A DNA stretch of 61,380 nucleotides, taken from an uncultured Bacteroidales bacterium. GTDB taxonomy: Bacteria; Bacteroidota; Bacteroidia; Bacteroidales; UBA11471. This document shows positions 25,212 through 34,637 of this stretch, piece by piece. A program made the translations under genes and the position numbers. Below the pieces are notes generated by a model. The model was not told where the DNA came from. It ran no database searches and saw only the letters and a program-made list of their open reading frames with translations. Each line of letters begins with the position of its first letter. Position 1 is the first letter of the stretch. The DNA lies in the NCBI GenBank assembly GCA_947625885.1, contig CANQQA010000015.1:1-61380 (forward strand). Reading direction: 5' to 3'.

Positions 25212-26831
25212 TTAGTTCCATACATCTGTTTGCGGGAAGTTTTCCGCTCCCATCAATAGTATCTGGTCGCTCGGGATAGGCCATTTCTCATGTTTACCTT
25301 TTATAAAGTTATTACGGGCTTCTGTATAATCTTTGTCCAAATAAGGATTTTCTTTTTGCGATTCGCCCGAATACTTCGTGCAATAATCATACAACAACCC
25401 CAAACGTTTCAACAGAGACCAGCGAACACCTTCAAAATGAAGCTCTCGAGCGTATTCGTCCAGAATATCCTCCAGTGTCAAATCTCCTGTAAAGGGAGGA
25501 TTGCCGGCGCGTTGATACGTCATGTTGTAATAGTTCAGCGCCGGAGCATTCTCGCCTTTGTGGAAATGAGCCTCCGCACACATCAGGCAAGTTTCTGCCA
25601 GACGATAGACAATCAAATCGCGGAAACTCGACTGACGTGTAGGTAAGTCCTCATTAGTCCAAAAGTCTGAATGTTTGACGGACATGGGATGCAAGTTCCG
25701 GCAATAGTTGCTGCCGGCAGCCTCCGGAGCGATGACTTGACCGTATTTCGGCGAATTCGGGTCATTATACGTAAAGTCATGAATAAATAACTTCTCCTTT
25801 CGCGTATCTGTGTCGGAATATAAATCAAATAGATGTTGATTGGGGAATACACGACCAAAGCCATAGCCGCCATATTTGCTGTCGCATACGCAGCCCTCTA
25901 TGCTGCGATATTGGGAGGTTACATACACCGATATCGGATGGCCTCTCAATGTAGAGCCGCTAACCGTTCCGCCTCCTCCTACATTCTTGGAGAACTGGTA
26001 GGCAAACAAGACTTCCTTAGAACGAAGATTCTCACTGGAAAATACCGTTTCCGTGTTTTTCTCCATACCATAGTAGGCTGTACCGTCTCTCACCAAAATG
26101 TCTTCACACTGCGTGATGGCTTCGTCCCAATCTTCTTCCCACATAGCCACTTGGGCACGTATATGTTTCGCCACTGCCTTGGTGAAACGACCATACATCA
26201 CGCCATTGTTATAGGTGGGAATTTCCCAGCCCAAGCAGCGAATAGCCTCATCGAGATCTTTTTTTATCACTTCAAACACTTTTTCTTTCGTTGCCGGCGT
26301 ATATTGACGGTTTAGATTATCCACCTGTGTTGCTTCGGTATTCAAATAAATCCGTTCATAGCGTTTCCACAGCTCGAAGAATGAACGTCCGCGGAACAGT
26401 CTCGCCTCGCCATAAATGCTCTCGACGTCCTTATCATCGAGCCCTAAACGTTCGGCAGCCTCGATAATCTCATTAGCTTTTTCTATCAAAGCGTAATGAA
26501 ACTTCCAAAAGTCGCTGACTTCCGGAGAATCGGCATTCAATTGGTCCAAACGAGCTACACGGGCACAGTTTCCGGCACGAAACAGAATAATGTCCGTATC
26601 GAAATCGAAAGTTTGCAGCAGATAAACGATAGATGCCTCGTTCGAATCATCGACCGCTTTATCCCGTTCGGATACATAGAGACCTATAATGGCTCTATTC
26701 AGCCCATCTTTGGAGGTGTACAGGTAATTGGTGGTTACCCTTGTTTCCGACTCCAAGTCCAACAGATGATTACATCCTGTCAAAAACAAGCAGAAGAAAC
26801 CTGCGATAAAATATGATATACTCTTTTTCAT
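25212..26831 (-). CDS. SusD/RagB-family glycan-binding lipoprotein
   Basis: This 539-residue lipoprotein (lipobox FLTGC at about residue 20, then NHLLDLES) has the SusD layout. Helical TPR-like segments make up most of the chain (YGEARLFRGRSFFELWKRY, TKAVAKHIRAQVAMWEEDW). The C-terminal RagB/SusD region ends with LLMGAENFPQTDVWN, matching the usual end. SusD proteins form the lid of the SusC channel and capture oligosaccharides at the surface. It lies 14 bases after the SusC gene and 24 before the Lcl-type lipoprotein, so all three are co-expressed. The substrate is inferred only from neighbouring nag genes. Confidence 0.93.
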   Translation of the reverse strand: MKKSISYFIAGFFCLFLTGCNHLLDLESETRVTTNYLYTSKDGLNRAIIGLYVSERDKAVDDSNEASIVYLLQTFDFDTDIILFRAGNCARVARLDQLNADSPEVSDFWKFHYALIEKANEIIEAAERLGLDDKDVESIYGEARLFRGRSFFELWKRYERIYLNTEATQVDNLNRQYTPATKEKVFEVIKKDLDEAIRCLGWEIPTYNNGVMYGRFTKAVAKHIRAQVAMWEEDWDEAITQCEDILVRDGTAYYGMEKNTETVFSSENLRSKEVLFAYQFSKNVGGGGTVSGSTLRGHPISVYVTSQYRSIEGCVCDSKYGGYGFGRVFPNQHLFDLYSDTDTRKEKLFIHDFTYNDPNSPKYGQVIAPEAAGSNYCRNLHPMSVKHSDFWTNEDLPTRQSSFRDLIVYRLAETCLMCAEAHFHKGENAPALNYYNMTYQRAGNPPFTGDLTLEDILDEYARELHFEGVRWSLLKRLGLLYDYCTKYSGESQKENPYLDKDYTEARNNFIKGKHEKWPIPSDQILLMGAENFPQTDVWN

Positions 26832-26845
26832 GACGATTACTTTTT

Positions 26846-29800
26846 TTAGAATGACAGATTTACACCAAATACATATTGCTGAGACTCCGGATATGCGCTC
26901 CCGAGCACCTCCGGACTATAAGACCGAACGTTGGTGAAGGTCAGCAGGTTGGTACCTGTAACATATAACCGCAGTTTGCAATGCAACTTGTTCGCTAATT
27001 TTTGAGGCAGTGTGTATCCTATCTGCAAGGTACGCAGACGCAGGTAAGAGGCATCTTGATATGCACATGACCGCAAATACGGAATCTCTCCGGCAGAGAA
27101 AGGACGGGGAAATTCGTTTGTAGGATTGTCGGAGGTCCAATAATTCACCTTTATTCCGTTATTTTTGCCGCGCAAATCACCGCCATATTCACCGTTATAC
27201 AGCAACGGATTGAGAATATATCCGCCCGAGACGGCATACCAGTCCATATACAAATCGAGGTCTTTCCATGTCAAATGGGTAGACAGCGACACGGTAAAGT
27301 CGGGATCGCGCTTGTATACTACTCTATCTTCTTCATTAATCTTGTTATCGCCGTTTACGTCGCGTAACTTCACACTGCCGGGGGTAACCACATCGCTACG
27401 TGTCACTACCACATCGGCTATGCCATCGCCGTTCGTGTCTACAGTAGGTTTCGACTCGTAGCTCAACACCCCTCCTTGGTCGCGGTAAATGTAAAAGTCA
27501 TCATACTGATAAACGCCATCAGCTTTATAGTCATAGTAAGCGTTGATAGGCGAACCGACAATCCACCCGTTACCGGGTTGGCTCATGGGCTTGCCGTTGG
27601 CGTCGACCCTGTCGTCTATTTTGACAATCTCATTCTTGAACTGGCTGAAATTAATCGTTGCCGTCCAATTCCAGTCCTTACGCCTCAACAGTTCGCCTGT
27701 GATGCCGATGTCAAAGCCTTGCGACTTGGTTTCGCCTAAATTGTCGAGCATGGAGGTGTAACCCAGCGAAGCATTCAGCATACGCGACACCAGCAAATCC
27801 GTAGTGCGGGTGTGATAGTATTCGATAGACCCTGTCAGTCTGTTGTCGAAGAATCCGAAATCCATGCCGACATTCATTGTCCCTGACTTTTCCCACTTCA
27901 GGTTCGGATTGGAAAGTTCGGAACCGGGCAGATAACCCATGTAGTAGACGTCGCCAAACTCTCCGGCATAGTCTTTTGCCAGTCCTAATGTGGTATAATT
28001 ATCTATCCCGTTTTGGTTGCCGACGATGCCATAACTTACGCGCAGCTTCAGATTATCCACGCACGTAGCTTTCGCCATGAATGCCTCTTCGTTGATTCGC
28101 CATGCTAATGCAACCGATGGAAAATTTCCCCACTTATTGTTCTTGCCGAACCGACTGGAACCGTCTCTGCGATAGGCAACGTTCAATAAATAGCGGTCTT
28201 TGTATCCGTACTGTGCTCTTAACATGAAAGAGACTAAGTTGTTCCGGGAGTATTTACGCTCCGCCTCCGTAATCTCACCGTTGGCAATAAAATTATAGCC
28301 CATGTCTATCGGTAAGTTCTGGGCACTATAACCTATGTTTTTGGAGAGATCCTTGTCTATGGACTGTACGCCTGTCAGGTTCAATGTATGATCCTTGTTA
28401 CGGAAAGGAACATCATATTTCACGACATTTTCTATCAATTGCTTTACTCTTGTTTCGTTAAGCAGTTCGGCACTCGAACCTCCACCTAAATATTGGGCAT
28501 CACGTGCCCGACCTTCTTCGTTTGCCCGATTGTAATACGAGACATTGAATTGGTAAGAAAATCCTTTGAACAGTTTGAAGTTGGCAAAGGCGTTCAGACG
28601 GTAGTTGTTTGCCTCGGAACGGTGTGTCTCATGTTGCGCATTATACAATGGATTTCTGTCATTCGAACTGTCGATATAAGGGGCATAACTGCCATCTTCG
28701 TTATAAACAGTGGCTAATGGCGTTCGTGTAATGAATTGATAAAAAGAACCGTTTTCAATATCCCGCGAGGAGAACCCGAATGAACCGTTTACCCCTATGG
28801 TTAACCACTTTTTGACATCGTAGTCCATATTGATACGACCACTCAGACGCTCGTAGTCGGAGTTTAGTTTAATCAAACCGTCCTGATAAAAGTATCCCAC
28901 ACTGACTGCTGTTCTCAGATTTTTATAACCTCCTCTGAAACTTAATTCATGATTATGATATAGAGCGGCTTTCTTAAACATCAAATCTTCCCAATTGATG
29001 TAATTACCGGTTTTATAGACTTCACTCATCATTTCATCACTCAATGCAACGGAAATAGGCACCTCGTTGCCATAGATACAACCGCGGCTGTTGGCTTCGG
29101 CTTCTCGACGCATTATTACCCATTCGTCGCCGGAATAGTAGTCGAAATTGCGATGCAGACGTTGAAACCCCACATAGCCGTTGTAGTTTATCTCGCACTT
29201 GCCGCTCTCGCCGCGTTTAGTGGTTACCAAGATGACACCGTCGCTGGCACGTGCACCATAAATGGCTTGCGAGGCAGCATCTTTTAAGACCTCGATGGAT
29301 TTGATGTCGTTGGAGTTTATCATGGCAAACTCTGTATCGCTTGCCACACTCCCATCAATGACATACAGCGGAGTATTACTGGCTGTGATGGAGCGCGTAC
29401 CGCGAATCTTGATGGAGGGTACGCTGCCGGGTCGTCCGGAGGAACTGGTAATCGTAACTCCGGGGGCACGTCCGCGGAGCATCTCTGCGGCGTTGGATGC
29501 CGGAAAGGTCTTCATTTCACCGGTATTGACGGAGGAAATAGAAGTTGCGACATCGCTCTTTCGCATCGTACCGTATCCAACGACAACTACTTCATTGAGT
29601 ATCTGACTCTCTAACTCCAATTCCACGTTGATTGTCGTTCTTCCATTAACGGGTACGTACTGGTTCTTATAACCCAGATAGCGAAATATCAGGGTCGCGT
29701 CAGGGGCGGTTTCAATCACATATTTGCCATTTACATCGGTAACACTTGCCACCCGAGCCTCTTTTGTCGTAACTGTGGCTCCGATAACCGGTATTGATTC

Positions 29801-29920
29801 TCCATTTTCCGTTTTTTCCGTCACCGTTCCCGTGACAGATATATTCTGTGCCGCTAAGTCGGAAAACAGACAAAACAGACAAAATATTAAACAACATCTA
29901 AATGCGCTATATCGTCTCAT
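26846..29920 (-). CDS. SusC/RagA-family TonB-dependent receptor
   Basis: This is a 1024-residue outer-membrane transporter. A signal peptide is followed by a carboxypeptidase-D-regulatory-like domain (about residues 28-108), a TonB-box/NEVVVVGYGT linker and a plug with IKIRGTRSITASNTPLYVIDG at about 170-190. The 22-strand barrel follows, ending in a terminal FGVNLSF. These features define the SusC class that imports oligosaccharides with SusD. It is the first of the SusC-SusD-lipoprotein trio. The gap of 52 bases to the upstream lipoprotein gene holds no clear promoter, so it probably belongs to the long minus-strand operon. Confidence 0.95.
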   Translation of the reverse strand: MRRYSAFRCCLIFCLFCLFSDLAAQNISVTGTVTEKTENGESIPVIGATVTTKEARVASVTDVNGKYVIETAPDATLIFRYLGYKNQYVPVNGRTTINVELELESQILNEVVVVGYGTMRKSDVATSISSVNTGEMKTFPASNAAEMLRGRAPGVTITSSSGRPGSVPSIKIRGTRSITASNTPLYVIDGSVASDTEFAMINSNDIKSIEVLKDAASQAIYGARASDGVILVTTKRGESGKCEINYNGYVGFQRLHRNFDYYSGDEWVIMRREAEANSRGCIYGNEVPISVALSDEMMSEVYKTGNYINWEDLMFKKAALYHNHELSFRGGYKNLRTAVSVGYFYQDGLIKLNSDYERLSGRINMDYDVKKWLTIGVNGSFGFSSRDIENGSFYQFITRTPLATVYNEDGSYAPYIDSSNDRNPLYNAQHETHRSEANNYRLNAFANFKLFKGFSYQFNVSYYNRANEEGRARDAQYLGGGSSAELLNETRVKQLIENVVKYDVPFRNKDHTLNLTGVQSIDKDLSKNIGYSAQNLPIDMGYNFIANGEITEAERKYSRNNLVSFMLRAQYGYKDRYLLNVAYRRDGSSRFGKNNKWGNFPSVALAWRINEEAFMAKATCVDNLKLRVSYGIVGNQNGIDNYTTLGLAKDYAGEFGDVYYMGYLPGSELSNPNLKWEKSGTMNVGMDFGFFDNRLTGSIEYYHTRTTDLLVSRMLNASLGYTSMLDNLGETKSQGFDIGITGELLRRKDWNWTATINFSQFKNEIVKIDDRVDANGKPMSQPGNGWIVGSPINAYYDYKADGVYQYDDFYIYRDQGGVLSYESKPTVDTNGDGIADVVVTRSDVVTPGSVKLRDVNGDNKINEEDRVVYKRDPDFTVSLSTHLTWKDLDLYMDWYAVSGGYILNPLLYNGEYGGDLRGKNNGIKVNYWTSDNPTNEFPRPFSAGEIPYLRSCAYQDASYLRLRTLQIGYTLPQKLANKLHCKLRLYVTGTNLLTFTNVRSYSPEVLGSAYPESQQYVFGVNLSF

Positions 29921-29972
29921 AATTCTTATTTTTTATCGTTTGTTGATAGGATTCTTTGCTTATGTCAAGTCG

Positions 29973-31100
29973 TCATTCTTCTCCTTCCCACATCACTTCA
30001 ATACCTTCATACGTGAATATATCGAAGCCGCGGAACGAAGGATAGGTATTACCTTGCTCCATTACGTACTCGACTATTTCCATTAAATAGTCCCAGCCTT
30101 TGGCTTGAATGCTCGCACTGTTGTCGATATCATTCACCGCAGTCTTTACACAGATGCTTACGGTTTGCGGTTTTGTTACCTCTTTGCCGGCATCGTTTTT
30201 AACTTTCACCGTCTCGGCTGCATCTAACGATGGTTTGCTTTTCTCCCAAATAGACTGCTTGTTGTCTAAATATGCCATCAGCACCACCCAATCGCAATAT
30301 TCCAAAAACTGCGGCACCGTGCCATAAGAAAGCTGCTGCTCGTCATTTTTAATTTGGAAGTTATAAGAAATCGCTTCGCTCAACTGCGGCAAATTATTCG
30401 GCAACAGACTTCTCGCTTTTTCTAAACGTTCTATTGTCAAACCGAGTAACTTGTCATTTGCACCTCCGATGCCGTAATTATTCTCACTGTTCCATTCGTA
30501 TGCCAAACCGTTGGGTTTTGCGGCACCCTTGCAAGTATGAGGTTCCAAGTCTGCGGCAATACCGTAAAAGCGCTCGTTCGGAGCTGCGGAGTTGTTGTAG
30601 GTCTGGATTAACGCCACTTCATCTTCTACTTTGGCTTCGTTGACATAAAGTGAATTGTCTGCGATACGGACAGCATGGGTGCGAATGCCGTACTCTTTCA
30701 ATGCAGAAATAAACGAGCGAAGCCACGGGTCAACTCCGGTTATCCTCTCTTTCCCCGGAGAAAGATAAATGTCGTTGAAACCTAAAACGGCTAAACGTGC
30801 AGCGAGTTTTTCCGGCGCATTTTTATATGCCTCCACGGAAGAGGTATATACATATACGCCATTGCGTCCTTCTCCATTTTCTCCATGAGTTGCAATACGA
30901 TAGGCTTCGGCGCGCTCTTTCATCTTCTCGGTCATTTCCGCAGCCGCAATACATTCCTCCGAAATCTCAACCGTTGTCGGTGAGCTATTGATGATTTCAT
31001 GTTCGATTTCTTTGAAAGTAGAACCATAGCCGGTATTGTTCTCTTCGCAAGCCGATATAGCTATCGCTATAATGCCCCATAATAGAAGGTTCTTTTTCAT
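29973..31100 (-). CDS. TIM-barrel lipoprotein, GH18-like but unassigned
   Basis: This is a 375-residue lipoprotein (lipobox IAISAC, then EENN). I do not recognise a named family. The order of predicted strands fits a TIM barrel: GVYVYTSS, FNDIYLSPG, IRTHAVRI, YGIAADLEPH, AISYNF, WVVLMAYLD, TVSICVKT and GFDIFTYEGIEVMW. The fourth strand ends in an Asp-x-Glu pair, and the sixth resembles the MxYD strand of GH18 chitinases and endo-beta-N-acetylglucosaminidases. The full DxxDxDxE motif of GH18 is absent. It sits 21 bases after the GH20-like gene and before SusC, where an endo-acting surface glycosidase is expected. The function is inferred. Confidence 0.6.
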   Translation of the reverse strand: MKKNLLLWGIIAIAISACEENNTGYGSTFKEIEHEIINSSPTTVEISEECIAAAEMTEKMKERAEAYRIATHGENGEGRNGVYVYTSSVEAYKNAPEKLAARLAVLGFNDIYLSPGKERITGVDPWLRSFISALKEYGIRTHAVRIADNSLYVNEAKVEDEVALIQTYNNSAAPNERFYGIAADLEPHTCKGAAKPNGLAYEWNSENNYGIGGANDKLLGLTIERLEKARSLLPNNLPQLSEAISYNFQIKNDEQQLSYGTVPQFLEYCDWVVLMAYLDNKQSIWEKSKPSLDAAETVKVKNDAGKEVTKPQTVSICVKTAVNDIDNSASIQAKGWDYLMEIVEYVMEQGNTYPSFRGFDIFTYEGIEVMWEGEE

Positions 31101-31121
31101 AGTATTGAATTTAATTTAAAA

Positions 31122-32669
31122 TTAATAATGTGTTTCAAGCAGACAACGGTACATTTTCTCCATCTTTTGCACATAATCCCACGTACCGAAACTTTCAGCA
31201 GGATTTTTCAAATACGCGGCATTAAGACGACAGAACCGTTTACGCAACTCCTTGCTCTCTTTCTCTATCTGTTTCAATCGAATCGCACAAATTTCCCGCA
31301 TAGAGGCGTTAAATTCATTTGACTCAATCAACTTCTCTACCTGCTTAAATTTCAGGTAATTGATGCGGATATCCAACATCAACTGCAAGTGGCGGAGATC
31401 TTCTTTGTGGTATTTAGGTTTCAATTCCGCCAGTTTCTTCTTCAATGTCTCGCACTGTACAAGCATTTGGGTTATCCGGGTGTCCTCTATCTTGGCTGTC
31501 GTTACCGTCTCTTGCGGCATCGACATATATTCCAGAAGTATTGTCTGCTCGCGGTCGGTAAAACCGAAATGTTCTTTTCCGTAATTCCGAATAAAAGTCT
31601 TTGCGTCCCAGTCTGTCTTTTTCAAGGCATCGGCATAAGCTCGTTGCAAAATATCGAAGCCCGACATCGGATATACCTGACGTATCGGTTGCAACTCCAC
31701 GACTTCCCACCCGTTGTCATAAATGTAGCCGTAACGTCCCGATGTACTCCACGACGTGTTGATGATACCTTTATAGCCGTGTTCACGGGCGAAAGACAAA
31801 AATGTTTCCAGATTCTCAAAGTGTTTGTTCCACTGCGTTAAATAGATATTGTCCGGCGAAGAACGCAATGCGGAAGCTCCCCACACCGTCAAGCCTCGTT
31901 CTATCAAGGCATCTATATTACCAAAATGATAGGGATTCCACCCGTAATTCCAGTCTACTACAATAATTCCGGACGGTAATTCATTTAATGCCTCAGGATA
32001 TTGCAATATCATGTCTGCCCAGATGAGGGGCGTTTTTCCCATGCCAATGACCAACTCGCACATCTCTTTGACATAATCGACAAATAGTTTGGAGATTCCC
32101 TCATCATTCACTTTCTGTTTACAATACTTACAGTGCCCCAGCAGTCGGGTTTCATCTGCTCCGATATGAAAATAAGGCGACGGGTGCAAACGAGCCACCT
32201 CCTGAAATATCTCTCCGAATACCTGTTTTGCCTGTTTACTCAGCGGACATACTTGCGACATATCATTTTTACTCTCGCGCAATTGGGCATAACGGTCGTG
32301 TTGCAGAATGTACTCGCAATGTCCGAAACAATTCTGTAAAGGTATCACATCAATACCCAACGAAGAACAATACGCTACAAACTCAGTAATTTCCCCAACG
32401 GTAAAATGGTAAGAATTACATAGCGTGGCATGTTTATCAAATGGAAATGTCGCTTCATATTCCATAATCAGGGTATTGATACCCTCTGCCGCCGCCTTTT
32501 TTGCAACTGTCTTCAAGGCGGGGACGGTCATCACCTGCGTGCGCAGGTCTATATATATCCCTTTGACTGCAAAATCTGTTACGGAAGAGTTTGCAAAAAC
32601 AGCCATCTTCGTACAGCAAACAAGCAGCAAGCAACCTATAAAGCGATAAAATTTTGACATCTTACTCAT
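31122..32669 (-). CDS. GH20-like beta-N-acetylhexosaminidase
   Basis: This is a 515-residue protein with an N-terminal signal peptide (FYRFIGCLLLVCCTKMAVFA). The catalytic barrel (about 35-340) has the HIGADETRLLG motif at about 168-178, carrying the Asp-Glu pair of family 20, and LWAD-type strand LIWADMILQYP. GH20 enzymes remove terminal beta-linked GlcNAc or GalNAc by substrate assistance. The N-terminal GH20b domain of longer homologues is missing, so this resembles the short hexosaminidase-D type. A helical C-terminal extension (about 370-515) may aid binding. It precedes the GH18-like gene and follows nagB by 3 bases. Confidence 0.82.
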   Translation of the reverse strand: MSKMSKFYRFIGCLLLVCCTKMAVFANSSVTDFAVKGIYIDLRTQVMTVPALKTVAKKAAAEGINTLIMEYEATFPFDKHATLCNSYHFTVGEITEFVAYCSSLGIDVIPLQNCFGHCEYILQHDRYAQLRESKNDMSQVCPLSKQAKQVFGEIFQEVARLHPSPYFHIGADETRLLGHCKYCKQKVNDEGISKLFVDYVKEMCELVIGMGKTPLIWADMILQYPEALNELPSGIIVVDWNYGWNPYHFGNIDALIERGLTVWGASALRSSPDNIYLTQWNKHFENLETFLSFAREHGYKGIINTSWSTSGRYGYIYDNGWEVVELQPIRQVYPMSGFDILQRAYADALKKTDWDAKTFIRNYGKEHFGFTDREQTILLEYMSMPQETVTTAKIEDTRITQMLVQCETLKKKLAELKPKYHKEDLRHLQLMLDIRINYLKFKQVEKLIESNEFNASMREICAIRLKQIEKESKELRKRFCRLNAAYLKNPAESFGTWDYVQKMEKMYRCLLETHY

Positions 32670-32672
32670 GGC

Positions 32673-33440
32673 TTATTCTATTATATATTTACCGCTATCT
32701 GTATCGACATAGAGCGTAGCATAATCGTGATTTCTGAGGATAGAGGCAGGGCATTGCGTCGAGATTTCACCATAAACCGTCTTTTTCACAGCCTGTGCTT
32801 TGGTGGAACTCGGAACGATACAGAAGATTCTCCGAGCCGAACATAAGGTCGGAATAGTCAGTGTCAAAGCATATTTGGGCACCTCGTCCAAGGATACGAA
32901 GCAGCCATCGTTCACTTGCTGCTGCCGACATATCTGGTCCAAATCAACCGTTTTAATGGATTTGGGGTCATTGAAATCAGCCACATGAGGATCGTTGAAT
33001 GCGATATGCCCGTTTTCACCTATCCCCATGAATACGATATCTATCTCGTGTTCGTTTATCAACTTTTCATAGTCGGTACAAGCCTGTTCAGGCAGTTTCT
33101 CTGTTCCTATATAGTGTACGGAAGCAAAAGGCAGTTTGTCAAAGATGCTTCGTTTCAGGAAATTCCCGAATCCCTGAGTCGCATTGGCTGAAAGTCCGAC
33201 ATACTCGTCCATATGTAAGGCATGTACACGTTGCCAGTCGATATCCGGCGCTACGGACAATTCCGCCAGAAATTCATTTTGAGAAGGAGCGGCGGCAAAG
33301 ACGACATATATCTCCTTTTTATCAGCCAGCAGCCACCTTAAATATGCCGCAGCTTCCATGGCGGCACCTTTACCCATTTCTATTCGCGAGTCGTAAGCGT
33401 TGACAATCAATTTGTCTGTCTTGAATGTTTTTAGTAACAT
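32673..33440 (-). CDS. nagB: glucosamine-6-phosphate deaminase-like protein
   Basis: This 255-residue enzyme would convert glucosamine-6-phosphate to fructose-6-phosphate and ammonia. Family motifs are present: FAAAPSQNEFLAEL near the start, the catalytic Asp in ALHMDEYVGLS at about residue 76 and GIGENGHIAFNDP at about 133-145. It lies two bases after nagA, which supplies the substrate. It is somewhat shorter than the long NagB proteins of Bacteroidota with a C-terminal hydrolase domain, so this may be a locus-specific paralogue. Confidence 0.9.
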   Translation of the reverse strand: MLLKTFKTDKLIVNAYDSRIEMGKGAAMEAAAYLRWLLADKKEIYVVFAAAPSQNEFLAELSVAPDIDWQRVHALHMDEYVGLSANATQGFGNFLKRSIFDKLPFASVHYIGTEKLPEQACTDYEKLINEHEIDIVFMGIGENGHIAFNDPHVADFNDPKSIKTVDLDQICRQQQVNDGCFVSLDEVPKYALTLTIPTLCSARRIFCIVPSSTKAQAVKKTVYGEISTQCPASILRNHDYATLYVDTDSGKYIIE

Positions 33441-33442
33441 AA

Positions 33443-34630
33443 TTATTTCTTATAAAGAATTTTTCCATTAATAATGGTTGCCTGAATATTAACATTAGAA
33501 TCAAAGATGGTCAAGTCCGCATCCATTCCTTTTAAGATTCTGCCTTTCCGATGGTCTATATGCATGATACGAGCCGGTGTCTCTGTCATCATGCGGACAG
33601 CATCGTGCAAAGTCGCATTTCCTTCGTGCGACATGGTATATACCAAACGGTCTGCCGTTGCCACGCTTCCGGCAAATGCCGTACGATCGGGCAGTTTGGC
33701 TACTCCATCTTCTACAATAACTTCCTGACCGTTTTTTAGACTACCCAAGATACTTTTCCCTTCCGGCATACCGGCTGCACGCATGGAATCGGTTACCAAT
33801 GCAATACGCCCGACACCTTTAAGTTTATTAACCAGTTTCAGAAGAGATGAGGGAACATGGATACCGTCCGATATAATCTCAATTGTCACATTGTCTTCAT
33901 AATACCCGAATTCCACTACGCCGGCATAACGGAATGCATTTCGACGAGTAATACTGCTCATGCAGGAATAGAAATGCGTCAGATGGGTTAGCCCGTTTTG
34001 ATAAGCCTCCTGCATCTCCTCGAACGTGGCGTTACTATGTGCCGCCGAAGCTATAATGCCATGTTCTCGCAAAACTTGTATAAACATTTTCATTCCCGGC
34101 AATTCCGGAGCCAGACTCCAACGGGCAATATCATCTGTACGCCGCAAGATTTCCATATATTCTTTCGGGTTCGGGTTGCGCAGATAACACTTGTCTTGTG
34201 CTCCACTCTGATATGGAGAGAAGTAAGGACCTTCGAGGTGTAACCCGCCAAACCGTGCGCCGTCTGTATTTTGCTTGACCGCCTCCCGATAGACATCGAA
34301 CGATTCATACAGTATTTCATTGGTACTGGTCAAAGTTGTTGGATACAACAAGGTCGTACCGTGCGAAGCGTGCATTCGCGCTGCTGTCAGATAAGCCTCC
34401 GTACTTCCATCCATAAAGTCTGCGCCTCCCGCGCCGTGTGTATGGAGGTCAATAAAGCCGGGAGCTACATAGTGCCCCTCTGCATCAATTACGCCCACCG
34501 TTTCGTCCAATACCGGAGTCGTTTCCAATACGTCCGCAATTTTACCATCGGCAACAAGCACACACCCTTGCTCGATTATGCGCGAGGGGGTCATAACATT
34601 CCCGTGGATAATAGCATATTCTATGTTCAT
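33443..34630 (-). CDS. nagA: N-acetylglucosamine-6-phosphate deacetylase
   Basis: This is a 395-residue amidohydrolase that removes the acetyl group of GlcNAc-6-phosphate. The metal-binding and active-site motifs are in order: DLHTHGAGGADFMDG at about residue 59, HLEGPYFSPYQSGAQ at about 130, SAAHSNATFEEM at about 195 and LVTDSMRAAGMPEG at about 278. Length and end (ATIINGKILYKK) are normal. It sits between the permease (7 bases) and nagB (2 bases), so import and catabolism are tightly co-expressed. Confidence 0.95.
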   Translation of the reverse strand: MNIEYAIIHGNVMTPSRIIEQGCVLVADGKIADVLETTPVLDETVGVIDAEGHYVAPGFIDLHTHGAGGADFMDGSTEAYLTAARMHASHGTTLLYPTTLTSTNEILYESFDVYREAVKQNTDGARFGGLHLEGPYFSPYQSGAQDKCYLRNPNPKEYMEILRRTDDIARWSLAPELPGMKMFIQVLREHGIIASAAHSNATFEEMQEAYQNGLTHLTHFYSCMSSITRRNAFRYAGVVEFGYYEDNVTIEIISDGIHVPSSLLKLVNKLKGVGRIALVTDSMRAAGMPEGKSILGSLKNGQEVIVEDGVAKLPDRTAFAGSVATADRLVYTMSHEGNATLHDAVRMMTETPARIMHIDHRKGRILKGMDADLTIFDSNVNIQATIINGKILYKK

Positions 34631-34637
34631 ATATATT

